From contig NZ_VTUZ01000052.1 of assembly GCF_008369935.1 (NCBI RefSeq), forward strand, positions 1 through 62,832: a DNA stretch of 62,832 nucleotides, read 5' to 3'. This stretch comes from Paraburkholderia panacisoli. GTDB lineage: Bacteria > Pseudomonadota > Gammaproteobacteria > Burkholderiales > Burkholderiaceae. The notes below the pieces were generated by a model, which did no database searches, had not been told where the DNA came from, and saw only the letters and a program-made list of their open reading frames with translations. The translations under genes and the position numbers were made by a program. Below, piece by piece: positions 27,169-35,556 of the stretch (the stretch's first letter is position 1; every line of letters begins with the position of its first letter).

Positions 27169-29061
27169 GTGCTGACGACGCAAACCGGCTGCCTGCTATC
27201 GATCACCACGCCGTTCGGCGCCGACGTGCTATTGCTCGAAGGTTTCGGCGGCAGTGAGGCGATCTCGGCGCCGTTTCGCTTCGACCTGCGCATGCGCTCG
27301 ACCAATATCGCGCTCGATCCGCAGACCATCATCGGCAAGAGCGCGACGGTGAAGCTGGCCGGGCCGTCGTCGGCCGAGCCGCGTTTTTTCAACGGCATCG
27401 TCACGCGCTTTGCGCAAGTCGGCGCGAGTGCGCAATACGGCTACTACTCGGCGGAACTCGCGCCGCGTCTGTGGCTGCTGTCGCTCGGCCGCGACCGCGC
27501 GATCTATCAGAACCTGAGCGCGCTCGACATCGTCAAGCAGGTGCTGGCCGCGTTCGGCGTCGTGATCGACGCGCGCGTGAGCGGCAGCTATGCGGTGCGC
27601 GAATACTGCGTGCAATACGACGAAAGCGCGCTGCAATTCATCTCGCGGTTGATGGAAGAGGAAGGCATCTTCTACTTCTTCACGTTCGCCGACGGCGCCC
27701 ACACGATGGTGCTCGCCGACAGCCCATCGGCGCATCAGCCCGGCGCGTGTCCGACGCTGCGCTTTTCCGGCGACTCGGTCGCGCATCCGGCGAGCGAGCG
27801 CGTGAGCCGCTTCGAAATGTCGACGGGACTGGTCGCGGCCGAATACGTGGTCGCCGATTACGACTACAAGACGGCCAGCACGTCCAACGCGACATCGACG
27901 GCGCAAACGCACGGCGCGACCGGCGTGCGCTACGCGTTTCCCGGACGTTATCCGAGCGCCTCGGACGGCGCGCGCGCCGCCGCGCTGCAACTCGCCGCGC
28001 AGCAGATGGACCAGCAGACCGGCCATGCCGCGAGCGTGTGCTTCGCGCTGACGGCGGGCAGCCAGGTGAGTCTCGCCGGGCATGCGAATGCGGGCTTCAA
28101 CGTCGCGTACGTAGTGCGCAAAGTCGAGCATCGCGCGACCAATGATCAATACGACAACGACTTCGACGTGTTCCCCGCGCAGGTCGCGTTCCGTCCGCCG
28201 CGCGTCACCGCGCGCCCCATCGTAGCGGGCACGCATACGGCGGTGGTCACCGGGTCGTCGGGCGAAGAGATCTGGACGGATTCGCTCGGCCGCATCAAGG
28301 TGAAATTCCATTGGGACCGCACGAGCGCCGCTGACGAAAACAGTTCGTGCTGGGTGCGCGTCGCGCAGGCGTCGGCGGGAGCGGGATGGGGCCATCTGTT
28401 CCTGCCGCGCGTCGGCCAGGAAGTGGTGGTCAGTTACGTGGACGGCGACCCGGACCGGCCGCTCGTCACCGGCAGCGTCTACAACGGGCAGATGTCGCCG
28501 CCGGTCAGCCTGCCGGGCTCGCAGACCCAGAGCGTGATGCGCTCGCGTTCGTCGAAAGGCGGCGCGGCGGGCAACGAAATCCGCATGGAAGACAAGCTCA
28601 ACAGCGAAGAGCTGTATGTGCACGCGCAGAAGGACATGAACGTCGCGATCGAAAACGCGCTGACGACCACCGTGATCGCGGGCGACGAAACGCATGTGGT
28701 CAAAGCGGGCAACCGCACGCTGACGGTCTCGACCGGCAACGAGACGCATACGGTGAAAGGCACCCGCTCCGTCGACGTGACGGGCGACGAGACCCATACC
28801 AGCCATGCCGCGTTCAGTCACACCACGACCGGCAACTACACGTTGAAGGTCAGCGGCAATCTGGTGATCGACGTGAGCGGCTCGATCAGCTTCAAGGCGG
28901 GCACGTCGCTGTCGAGCCAGGCGGGTACGACGCTCGGCAACAAGGCCGGCACGACGCTGACGAACGAAGGTCTGGAGGTGCAGAGCAAAGCGTCGGCGAC
29001 GCAGACCGTGGACGGCGGCGGGATGCTCACCCTCAAGGGTGGGCTGATCAAGCTGAACTGA
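27169..29061 (+). CDS. vgrG: T6SS spike protein VgrG (TssI)
   Basis: 630-residue VgrG: gp27-like domain (TGCLLSITTPFGADVLLLEGFGGSEAIS, then VQYDESALQFISRLMEEEGIFYFF), OB-fold gp5-like domain (TDSLGRIKVKFHWDR, GWGHLFLPRVGQEVVVSYVDGDPDRPLV) and a C-terminal beta-helix with GDETHTV-type repeats. There is no catalytic C-terminal extension, so it is a structural, non-evolved VgrG whose cargo is encoded separately. The GTG at 27169 follows the tssH stop by one base. Confidence 0.95.
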   Translation: MLTTQTGCLLSITTPFGADVLLLEGFGGSEAISAPFRFDLRMRSTNIALDPQTIIGKSATVKLAGPSSAEPRFFNGIVTRFAQVGASAQYGYYSAELAPRLWLLSLGRDRAIYQNLSALDIVKQVLAAFGVVIDARVSGSYAVREYCVQYDESALQFISRLMEEEGIFYFFTFADGAHTMVLADSPSAHQPGACPTLRFSGDSVAHPASERVSRFEMSTGLVAAEYVVADYDYKTASTSNATSTAQTHGATGVRYAFPGRYPSASDGARAAALQLAAQQMDQQTGHAASVCFALTAGSQVSLAGHANAGFNVAYVVRKVEHRATNDQYDNDFDVFPAQVAFRPPRVTARPIVAGTHTAVVTGSSGEEIWTDSLGRIKVKFHWDRTSAADENSSCWVRVAQASAGAGWGHLFLPRVGQEVVVSYVDGDPDRPLVTGSVYNGQMSPPVSLPGSQTQSVMRSRSSKGGAAGNEIRMEDKLNSEELYVHAQKDMNVAIENALTTTVIAGDETHVVKAGNRTLTVSTGNETHTVKGTRSVDVTGDETHTSHAAFSHTTTGNYTLKVSGNLVIDVSGSISFKAGTSLSSQAGTTLGNKAGTTLTNEGLEVQSKASATQTVDGGGMLTLKGGLIKLN

Positions 29062-29072
29062 GCGAACCGACC

Positions 29073-29804
29073 ATGACCGATCTCCTGAACCCCACGCCGA
29101 TTGCCGCCGCGCTTCATGCCGATGGCGCGAGCGCGGCTGCGCGCGTCGAAGAGTTCGACGCGGCCGGTCAATGCGTCGCGCGCACGTCGCTGCGCGATGG
29201 CGTGCCGCACGGCGAGACGGTGCGCTACGGCGCGGGCGGCGTGCGTGTGCTGCAAGCGAACTACGTCGCGGGCAAGTTGTGCGGACCGTTGCGCGCGTTC
29301 GACGCAAGCGGCGCGCTGGTGCAGGAGTCCGTCTACGAAGCCGACCTGCTTCACGGCCCGACCACGCTGTACCAGAACGGGCGGCTCGCCGCGCGCCGGC
29401 AGTATGCGCTGGGTGTGCTGCAAGGCGAGAGCGTGACGTACGCGCCGTCGGGTCTGGTGACTTCGCGGCAGTTCTACGAAGCCGGCAAGCTCTCGCGCGA
29501 ATCGGTGTTCCTGCATGAGGGCGTGGTCGTGCGCCGGGCGAACTATCGCAACGGCATGCTCGAAGGCGAGACGCGCGATTACGCCGCCGATGGCTCGCTC
29601 GTGCAGAGCGCGTCGTATCAGCGCGATCTGCTGCACGGCACGGTGCGCCGTTTCGCACCGGACGGCCGGGTCAGCGCCGAGCGCCGCTACGCGAACGGCA
29701 AGCCGCTCGGCGCGTGGCAAAGCCCGCTCGCTGCCGCGCCGCAAGCCGATGAGAAGGGCGCGCCGCGCGTGATCCGCCACCTCGAAAAATGGGTGAGGGG
29801 CTAG
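29073..29804 (+). CDS. MORN/YwqK-like repeat protein between vgrG and the PAAR-like gene
   Basis: 243-residue protein built from about eight repeats of roughly 23 residues of the kind G-x-x-x-G-x-x-x-x-Y-x-x-x-G (for example DLLHGPTTLYQNGRLAARRQY and NGMLEGETRDYAADGSLVQSASY). These resemble MORN_2 repeats of the family often annotated YwqK antitoxin. No signal peptide or membrane segment. It sits 11 bases after vgrG and just before a DUF4280 gene. A role as adaptor, effector chaperone or immunity-like protein of the spike is inferred from position only; no toxin gene accompanies it. Confidence 0.8.
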   Translation: MTDLLNPTPIAAALHADGASAAARVEEFDAAGQCVARTSLRDGVPHGETVRYGAGGVRVLQANYVAGKLCGPLRAFDASGALVQESVYEADLLHGPTTLYQNGRLAARRQYALGVLQGESVTYAPSGLVTSRQFYEAGKLSRESVFLHEGVVVRRANYRNGMLEGETRDYAADGSLVQSASYQRDLLHGTVRRFAPDGRVSAERRYANGKPLGAWQSPLAAAPQADEKGAPRVIRHLEKWVRG

Positions 29805-29806
29805 CC

Positions 29807-30193
29807 ATGGGCATGCTGGTGAGCGCAGGGACGACGATCCAGTGCAGCTTCGGCGCGGCGCCCTCCGCGCTGACGGTGCTGCCCGCGAGCGGTGTGCTCG
29901 CCGGCGCGCCGGCCGCCACCATCATGGATCACGCGCCGATGGTCAACGTGATGCCGTTCGGCATGTGCAGTTGCATGGCCAATCCGATGGTCGCCGCGGC
30001 GACCGCCGCCGCGCTCGGCGCGCTGACGCCGGTCGGTTGCCTGCCGATGACGACCGCGCCCTGGATGCCGGGCTCGCCGACCGTGCTGATCGGCAATTTT
30101 CCGGCGTTGCAGGACGCCTCGAAGTTGATGTGCATGTGGGGTGGCGTGATTTCAGTCGTGGCCCCGGCGCAATTCACGGCACAAGTACCGTGA
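29807..30193 (+). CDS. DUF4280 / PAAR-like spike-tip protein
   Basis: 128-residue DUF4280-type protein. MGMLVSAGTTIQCSFG at the start, the LTVLP segment, and Cys-containing NVMPFGMCSCMANP, GCLPMTTAPWMPG and LMCMWGGVIS match the PAAR-like fold that sharpens the VgrG spike with bound metal. No toxin domain is fused. The start ATG at 29807 lies two bases beyond the MORN gene stop. It completes a VgrG-adaptor-PAAR module. Confidence 0.88.
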   Translation: MGMLVSAGTTIQCSFGAAPSALTVLPASGVLAGAPAATIMDHAPMVNVMPFGMCSCMANPMVAAATAAALGALTPVGCLPMTTAPWMPGSPTVLIGNFPALQDASKLMCMWGGVISVVAPAQFTAQVP

Positions 30194-30229
30194 GCGGATT
30201 CCCCAAGCAGATTCCTTGAGAGCAACACG

Positions 30230-30475
30230 ATGCAATACGTTTTTTCGATGACTTCGCGGATGGTGACGATCGCACTCGGTTGCGCGCTGTTGCTGTGTGC
30301 GTTGTTGTTTTTACTGGGCTTCGAGATCGGCGCGCGCTTTGTCGGGCCGGCTTCGTCGCCAGTGCTGGCGACGCCGTCGAGCGCTCAGGCATCACCGGCG
30401 GCCGCTGCTCCGCTCGGCACGCAGGGTGGCGCGCCGGAGAGTCCCGCCGCTGCTTCCGATTCTTCCACTTACTGA
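30230..30475 (+). CDS. Small single-pass membrane protein in the T6SS operon
   Basis: 81 residues with one strongly hydrophobic segment (about 10-33, VTIALGCALLLCALLFLLGF) followed by an Ala/Pro/Ser-rich tail likely in the periplasm. No family recognised. It begins 36 bases after the PAAR-like gene and ends 14 bases before the binding-protein gene, so it is co-transcribed with both. It could anchor or tether the next protein, but nothing in its sequence proves that. Confidence 0.65.
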   Translation: MQYVFSMTSRMVTIALGCALLLCALLFLLGFEIGARFVGPASSPVLATPSSAQASPAAAAPLGTQGGAPESPAAASDSSTY

Positions 30476-30489
30476 TACCGGTACCCGAG

Positions 30490-31479
30490 ATGTCGTTTCC
30501 GTCCTTTACACCTGAGCCGATCCCGCAACGGCCCACTCGCAGCGCGCGCGTGCTGCGCCGTCTCTCCCGCTGGAGCGCGGCGCTCGCCGCCGGTCTCGCC
30601 TTCGCGGGCACGCCGGCTTTCGCGGCCACCTCGGGCGGCAGCGCCGCCGACGCGGTCGCGACTCCTGCCATGCCGGCCCAGGCGAACCCGGCGGCCGCTT
30701 TGCCGACCACCACGACGGGTCTCGTGAAGATGCCGGACGGCCGCCTGCTCACGCCGGAATTCGCACGCATCGTCGCGCGCGGCGAACTGGTGGTCGCGGT
30801 GCTCGGCGTCGATCAGCCGCCGTTCTTCCAGCAGCAGAACGGCCAGCTGGTGGGCATCGACATCGACATCGCCAAGGAGCTGGCCGCCAAGCTCGGCGTG
30901 AAAGCGCGCTTCAATCGCGACGCGAAGACCTTCGACGCGGTGGTGACGCTGCTCGCCAACGGCGACGCCGATCTGGCGATCAGCAAGCTGTCGCGCACGC
31001 TGACGCGCGCCGAGGTGGTCAGCTTCAGCGTGCCGTATATCCGCCTGCATCGCGCGCTGCTGCTCAATCGCGTGAAGTTCGCGCAGCTCGCGAAGGGCCG
31101 CGCGGTGCCCGACGTGATCCGCAGCTATGACGGCAGCATCGGCGTGGTGACGAACTCGTCGTATGCGACCTACGTGGCGAGCAATTTCCCGCACGCGAAG
31201 GTGCAGAGCTACCCGAGCTGGGACGCGCTGCTCAAGGCGCTCGACGCGGGCGAAGTGACGGCCGCCTATCGCGACGAGTTCGAGGTCAAGCACGTGCTGA
31301 AGGTCGACCCGACCGCGTCGCTGCGTCTGCGCGTGGTCACGCTCGAAGACCTCGACGACACGATCTCGATCGGCGTGAACGTGTGCGCGCCGTCGCTGCT
31401 CGCGTTCGTCAACCAGTTCCTCGCCGAGCGCACCAACAAGATCGACGTGATGACGCTGCTGCAAGCGTCCAACGACTAA
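30490..31479 (+). CDS. SBP_bac_3 amino-acid-binding-type protein embedded in the T6SS cluster
   Basis: 329 residues. An N-terminal region with an Arg-rich head and hydrophobic core ending TPAFA (about residue 45) reads as a signal peptide. A Pro/Ala linker follows, then an SBP_bac_3 domain from about 90 (ELVVAVLGVDQPPFFQQQNGQLVG; NGDADLAISKLSRTLTRAE). No ABC permease or ATPase gene is near; instead two DAACS-like carrier genes follow. It may feed a secondary carrier, sense a ligand, or share an ABC transporter elsewhere. Ligand inferred to be an amino acid or dicarboxylate. Confidence 0.83.
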   Translation: MSFPSFTPEPIPQRPTRSARVLRRLSRWSAALAAGLAFAGTPAFAATSGGSAADAVATPAMPAQANPAAALPTTTTGLVKMPDGRLLTPEFARIVARGELVVAVLGVDQPPFFQQQNGQLVGIDIDIAKELAAKLGVKARFNRDAKTFDAVVTLLANGDADLAISKLSRTLTRAEVVSFSVPYIRLHRALLLNRVKFAQLAKGRAVPDVIRSYDGSIGVVTNSSYATYVASNFPHAKVQSYPSWDALLKALDAGEVTAAYRDEFEVKHVLKVDPTASLRLRVVTLEDLDDTISIGVNVCAPSLLAFVNQFLAERTNKIDVMTLLQASND

Positions 31480-31496
31480 CCGGCTTCAGAAAGATC

Positions 31497-32774
31497 ATGA
31501 TCAATTCAAGCAAGATTTACGCGCTGGCCGTGAACCCGTGGGCGGTGATCGGCAGTCTGGCGATGGGCGGTGCGTTCGGGCTGCTGCTGCCCGAGTTGTC
31601 GCAGAAGTTCTCGATCATCGGCGACATCTACGTGAACCTGTTGAAGATGACCACGCTGCCGTTCATGGTGTCGGCGGTGATCTTCAGCCTGCAGCGGCTC
31701 TTTCGCGACGGCGGCACGTCGCGGCTGCTGTTGCGCGTGGTCACCGTGTTCATCGGCGCGTCGGCGACGGTGGCGGTGGTCGGCGCGCTCGTGCTGCTGG
31801 TGATGCGCCCCGGCATGAACCTCTCCAGCGCGACGATGCACACCTTCGGGATGATGGTCGGCAACGACACGACCTCGAACGAAACGGTGATGAACCTGTA
31901 CGGCACCGACGCCGCCGCGAAAGGCGTGAACCTGTACGACGTGCTGACGAGCCTCGTGCCGACCAACATCTTCGCCGCGCTCGCCAACGGCGATGCGCTC
32001 AAGGCGCTGGTGTTCGCGCTGCTGTTCGGCCTCGCGGTCGGCCGCGTGCCGGAGCGCATCTCGGTCGGTCTGAGCCAGGCGCTGGAAACGGTCTACCACG
32101 CGTGCCAGAAGCTGATGCACTGGTTGAGCTATCCGCTGCCGCTGATTCTCTTCTGCATGAGCGCCGCGCAACTCGGCAAATCGGGTGTCGGTCCGCTGCA
32201 CGCGATGCTGCAGTTCGTGATCGCGTTCTTCGTGGTCTCGCTGCTGCTGGTCGCGCTGGCCGCGGTGGTGATCTGGAAACGCTCCAGCCACTCGCTCGGC
32301 CAGACGCTCGACGCGCTGCGCGCGCCGTTCGCGCTCGCGCTCGCCACGCGCAACAGCGCGGCGTGCATGCCGAGCATGATCGAAAGTCTGGTGGACGGCC
32401 TCGGCTTCGCGCGCGCCCGCGTCGAACTGATGGTGCCGCTGACCGTGTCGCTCCTGCGCGTCGGGCCGATGGTGTACTACGTGTGCGCGACGCTTTTCAT
32501 CGCGCAGCTCTACGGGCATCCGCTGGGCATCGTCGAAGTCAGCACGGTGCTGCTCGCGTCGGTGCTGGCCGGGTTCGCGTCGGCCGGCATGACGGGGCTC
32601 GTGACGGTGTCGCTGATCGGCATGACCTGTGTGTATCTGAGCCTGCCGTTCGAAGCCGCGTTCATTCTGTTCCTCGCCGTCGATCCGCTGTGCGACATGC
32701 TGCGCACGCTGATTCTCGTGATCGGCAATACGGCCGCCGTGACGGTGATCTGCCCGCGTCCGCTCAAGATCTAG
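31497..32774 (+). CDS. Divergent dicarboxylate/amino acid:cation symporter-like protein 1
   Basis: 425-residue polytopic protein of the DAACS (GltP/DctA) fold. TM1-2 region: NPWAVIGSLAMGGAFGLLLP and VNLLKMTTLPFMVSAVIFSL. The HP1 region SSxxxxP is altered to NSAACMP, and the position of the NMDGT cation/substrate motif reads LLRVGPM. In TM8 the substrate-binding Asp and Arg appear retained (DMLRT) but the later Asn is replaced. Thus the fold is clear but coupling ion and substrate are uncertain. 17 bases after the binding-protein gene. Motif comparison is by eye. Confidence 0.8.
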   Translation: MINSSKIYALAVNPWAVIGSLAMGGAFGLLLPELSQKFSIIGDIYVNLLKMTTLPFMVSAVIFSLQRLFRDGGTSRLLLRVVTVFIGASATVAVVGALVLLVMRPGMNLSSATMHTFGMMVGNDTTSNETVMNLYGTDAAAKGVNLYDVLTSLVPTNIFAALANGDALKALVFALLFGLAVGRVPERISVGLSQALETVYHACQKLMHWLSYPLPLILFCMSAAQLGKSGVGPLHAMLQFVIAFFVVSLLLVALAAVVIWKRSSHSLGQTLDALRAPFALALATRNSAACMPSMIESLVDGLGFARARVELMVPLTVSLLRVGPMVYYVCATLFIAQLYGHPLGIVEVSTVLLASVLAGFASAGMTGLVTVSLIGMTCVYLSLPFEAAFILFLAVDPLCDMLRTLILVIGNTAAVTVICPRPLKI

Positions 32775-32783
32775 GTGAATCGC

Positions 32784-33494
32784 ATGGCACTGATTGGCAT
32801 TCTCGGCGGGATGGGGCCGCTCGCCACGGTCGATTTCTTCGAGCGGGTGATCGAGCTGACCAGTGCGGCCGGCGCATCGTGCGATCAGCAGCATCTGCCG
32901 CTGCTGCTCGCGAACCTGCCGCATATTCCGGACCGCTCTACGGCCATCCTGGCAGAGGGCGAAGACCCGCTGCCCGCGTTGCTCGACGGCATCGACATGC
33001 TGAACCGCACCGGCGTCGAGCTGATCGCCATTCCGTGCAATTCCGCGCACTACTGGTATGACGCGATGTGCAAGCGCAGCCGCGCGCCGATCCTGCACAT
33101 CGCCGAGGCTTGCGTCGCGGCGATCCCGCACGGCACGCGGCGTGCGGCGGTGCTGGCGACCGGCGGTACGCTGGCGTCGGGGCTGTATCAACGCATCCTG
33201 GAGCGCAGCGATATCGAACCCATCGTGCCGAGCGGCGCGACGCAGGAACACATCGACGCATGCATTCAGGCCGTGAAGGCGGGCGACCTGGACGCGTCGG
33301 CGGTGCAACTCGAAGCGGCGCTCGCGGCCTTCGCCGCGCGCGGCTGCAGGGCCGCGGTGATGGGCTGCACGGAGATTCCGCTGGCGGCGCGGCGGCTCGC
33401 GGCGCCCTCGCTGCAGCTGATCGACAGCACGCTCGAACTGGCGCGCGCGACGGTGTCGTATGGTCTCGCGCGCGGCTGGAACATCCGTCGATGA
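32784..33494 (+). CDS. Aspartate/glutamate racemase family protein
   Basis: 236-residue PLP-independent racemase with the two catalytic cysteines at Cys85 (IPCNSAH) and Cys195 (GCTEIPL) and the N-terminal LGGMGPLATVDFF. Such enzymes interconvert L- and D-Asp or Glu. The start at 32784 has AGGTG six bases upstream; a GTG at 32775, right after the previous stop, is an alternative. Its stop overlaps the start of the next carrier gene (ATGA), so translation is coupled. Embedded in the T6SS operon it may supply D-Asp/D-Glu or recycle them. Not a typical MurI location. Confidence 0.88.
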   Translation: MALIGILGGMGPLATVDFFERVIELTSAAGASCDQQHLPLLLANLPHIPDRSTAILAEGEDPLPALLDGIDMLNRTGVELIAIPCNSAHYWYDAMCKRSRAPILHIAEACVAAIPHGTRRAAVLATGGTLASGLYQRILERSDIEPIVPSGATQEHIDACIQAVKAGDLDASAVQLEAALAAFAARGCRAAVMGCTEIPLAARRLAAPSLQLIDSTLELARATVSYGLARGWNIRR

Positions 33495-34909
33495 ACGTCC
33501 TGAAGCGCCTCTCGAACAGCACGCTGGTGTTGCTGCTGTGCTTCGCGCTCGGCGGCGTGGCGGGCGCGTTCGCGCCGCCGGTCGGCGGTTTTGCGTTCTT
33601 TATCGGGCAGATCTATCTGGCGCTGGTCAACATGGCGGCGGTGCCGTTGCTGGTCGTCGCGATGTTCTTCGGACTGCGCCAGCTGATCCTGCTGTCTCAT
33701 CCGGGACTGCGGATCGGCACGATGCTGACGCTCGCGCTGGGGCTGGTGTTCGTGAGCGCCGTCGGCGGCACGCTCGCCGGTGTGCTGAGCGGGCCGGGGC
33801 TGCACCTGTCCGACGACGCGCATCGGCAATTGGGCCAACTGGTGCTGCAAAGCGCAAGCGACGCGGAAGACATGCGCATCAAGCTGTTCGGCGTCGATCA
33901 CCCCGGCTCGGCGGCGTCCGCGCTCGCGCTGAGCGACGTGGTGCCCGACAACTTCTATCGCGTGCTGGCCGGCGGCCACGCGCTCGGCATTCTGACCGGC
34001 ACGATCCTGTTCGGCATGGCGTTCGCGGCGCTCTCGAGCGAGCAGACACGTGTGCTGCACAGCGTATTCGAAAGCATCTACCGCAGCCTCGAAACGTTGA
34101 TCGAATACGCGAACCTGTTGCTACCGGTGCTGGCATTCGGCACAGCCGCGCATCTGGCCGCGCAGACCGAGCACGCCACCTTCGACGCGATGAGCGGATT
34201 CCTCGTCAGCTTTCTCGGCGGCACGGCCGCGTTGTGTGCGCTCGCCGTCGTGGTGATCGCGGCGCGCTCGCACGCGCCGCTGACCCGCGTGGCTGCCGCG
34301 CTGAAAGCGCCGATGCTGGTCGGTCTCACATCGGGCAGCGCGACCGCGCCGATCCCGCACACGATCGAAGCGATGAGCACGCGCCTCGGTTTCAGCCGTG
34401 GCGTCGCGGAACTGGTGGTGCCGTTCGGCAGCGTGTTCGTGCGCGCCGGTTCGGCGCTGTATTTCGCGCTCGCCACGGTGTTTATCGCGAACCTGTACGA
34501 CCGGCCGCTCGGCGCCGGCGAACTCGCGCTGATCGGCGCGACGGCCACCGTCGCCGCGTTCGCGTCGGCCGGCCGCACGGGCGCCGCGAGCATCGGATAC
34601 GTGGGCATGGTGCTGTCGATGTTGCAGTTGCCGGTCGAAGCGGCGGGCGTGCTGCTGATCGCGGTCGATCTGATCTGCGAAGGCCCGCGCAACCTGCTGA
34701 GTCTGCTGTCGGTGTGCACGGTCGTGGCGCTGGTGTCCGCGGGGCTGCCGGCCGAGCGCGCGCCGGTCGCCGAATTCGGCGACCGGCCCGAGGCCGGCGC
34801 GGTCTTGCGGTTGGCATTTACGCGCGGGCAACTCGTGCTCGCGACGGGATGCGTCGTCGTTGCGGCGTCGCTGATTGTCTTGATGGGCGTAGGGGTAGGA
34901 GCGAAATGA
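33491..34909 (+). CDS. Divergent dicarboxylate/amino acid:cation symporter-like protein 2
   Basis: 472-residue DAACS-fold membrane protein, paralogous to the carrier two genes upstream. The HP1 region is SGSATAPIP, but the NMDGT position reads FVRAGSA and the TM8 Asp/Arg/Asn set reads as E...R...S (CEGPRNLLSL). A C-terminal extension of about 45 residues ends in an extra hydrophobic helix. The ATG overlaps the racemase stop (ATGA) and its own stop overlaps the tssJ start (ATGA). Unbroken coupling to both sides argues that it belongs to the T6SS transcription unit. Confidence 0.8.
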   Translation: MNVLKRLSNSTLVLLLCFALGGVAGAFAPPVGGFAFFIGQIYLALVNMAAVPLLVVAMFFGLRQLILLSHPGLRIGTMLTLALGLVFVSAVGGTLAGVLSGPGLHLSDDAHRQLGQLVLQSASDAEDMRIKLFGVDHPGSAASALALSDVVPDNFYRVLAGGHALGILTGTILFGMAFAALSSEQTRVLHSVFESIYRSLETLIEYANLLLPVLAFGTAAHLAAQTEHATFDAMSGFLVSFLGGTAALCALAVVVIAARSHAPLTRVAAALKAPMLVGLTSGSATAPIPHTIEAMSTRLGFSRGVAELVVPFGSVFVRAGSALYFALATVFIANLYDRPLGAGELALIGATATVAAFASAGRTGAASIGYVGMVLSMLQLPVEAAGVLLIAVDLICEGPRNLLSLLSVCTVVALVSAGLPAERAPVAEFGDRPEAGAVLRLAFTRGQLVLATGCVVVAASLIVLMGVGVGAK

Positions 34910-35460
34910 AGAAGGGCCAAACGGTTTCGAATGACGGCGCGCTCACCGCGCGACTCACGCTTGGGACGGGCGGCGCGGCACGCGCGCTGCGGCGGCTGCG
35001 CGGCGCGTTGTTGGCGCTCTGCGTGAGCGGCCTCGTCGCCGGCTGCGCGATGCCGTCGATGTTCAGCTTCAAGGGCGACAAGGTGCGCTGGGATCATCTG
35101 ACGCTGGTCGCCGAGGACGACGTCAACAACAACAGCCCGGTCGCGGTCGACGTCGTCTTCGTCACCGACGACACGATGCTCGCGCGCATCGCAGAGTTGC
35201 CGGCCTCGAAGTGGTTTGCCGCGCGCCAGGATCTCGCCAACACCTTTCCCAAGTCGCTGCGCTACAAGAGCTGGGAACTGGTGCCGGGGCAGCGCATCGA
35301 GCTGACCGGCGACACGTTCGGCCGGCCGCGCGTCGCGGCGGCGTTTCTGTTTGCCAACTACACGGATCCGGGCGCGCATCGCGTGCGGATCGAACAGCTC
35401 GGCGGCGATCTTGCCGTGCAGCTGAACACCAGCACGTTCACTGTCTCGACGGTGAAATGA
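34906..35460 (+). CDS. tssJ: T6SS outer-membrane lipoprotein TssJ
   Basis: 184-residue lipoprotein with lipobox LVAGC (lipidated Cys47) after a hydrophobic stretch; the n-region is unusually long (about 30 residues). The mature part has the beta-sandwich pattern of TssJ (NNNSPVAVDVVFVTDD, GDTFGRPRVAAAFLFANY). TssJ anchors the TssLM membrane complex to the outer membrane. The ATG overlaps the upstream carrier stop (ATGA), tying the amino-acid cassette to the secretion genes. Confidence 0.9.
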   Translation: MKKGQTVSNDGALTARLTLGTGGAARALRRLRGALLALCVSGLVAGCAMPSMFSFKGDKVRWDHLTLVAEDDVNNNSPVAVDVVFVTDDTMLARIAELPASKWFAARQDLANTFPKSLRYKSWELVPGQRIELTGDTFGRPRVAAAFLFANYTDPGAHRVRIEQLGGDLAVQLNTSTFTVSTVK

Positions 35461-35556
35461 GCGTATTCGGACTTGCAATGAACACACTGAAAACCGCGCC
35501 GGCGCGCGTCCCTGGTTCTGCTGCGTGCAATGCGGCGTTTGCAGGGAGCGTGCGCG

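Noticed and set aside
24624..27404. A 926-codon minus-strand frame opposite clpV
   Set aside because: Antisense to an intact ClpV with both ATPase sites; no recognisable domain in the opposite frame.
27229..29658. An 809-codon minus-strand frame opposite vgrG
   Set aside because: Same explanation: a codon-bias shadow of vgrG and the MORN gene.
29073..29804. Toxin-antitoxin pair
   Set aside because: Only the YwqK-like repeat protein is present; no toxin gene neighbours it.
32784..33494. Glutamate racemase MurI for cell-wall synthesis
   Set aside because: The opening LGGMGPLATVDFF is that of broad Asp/Glu racemases (RacX/YgeA type), and the T6SS context differs from murI loci.
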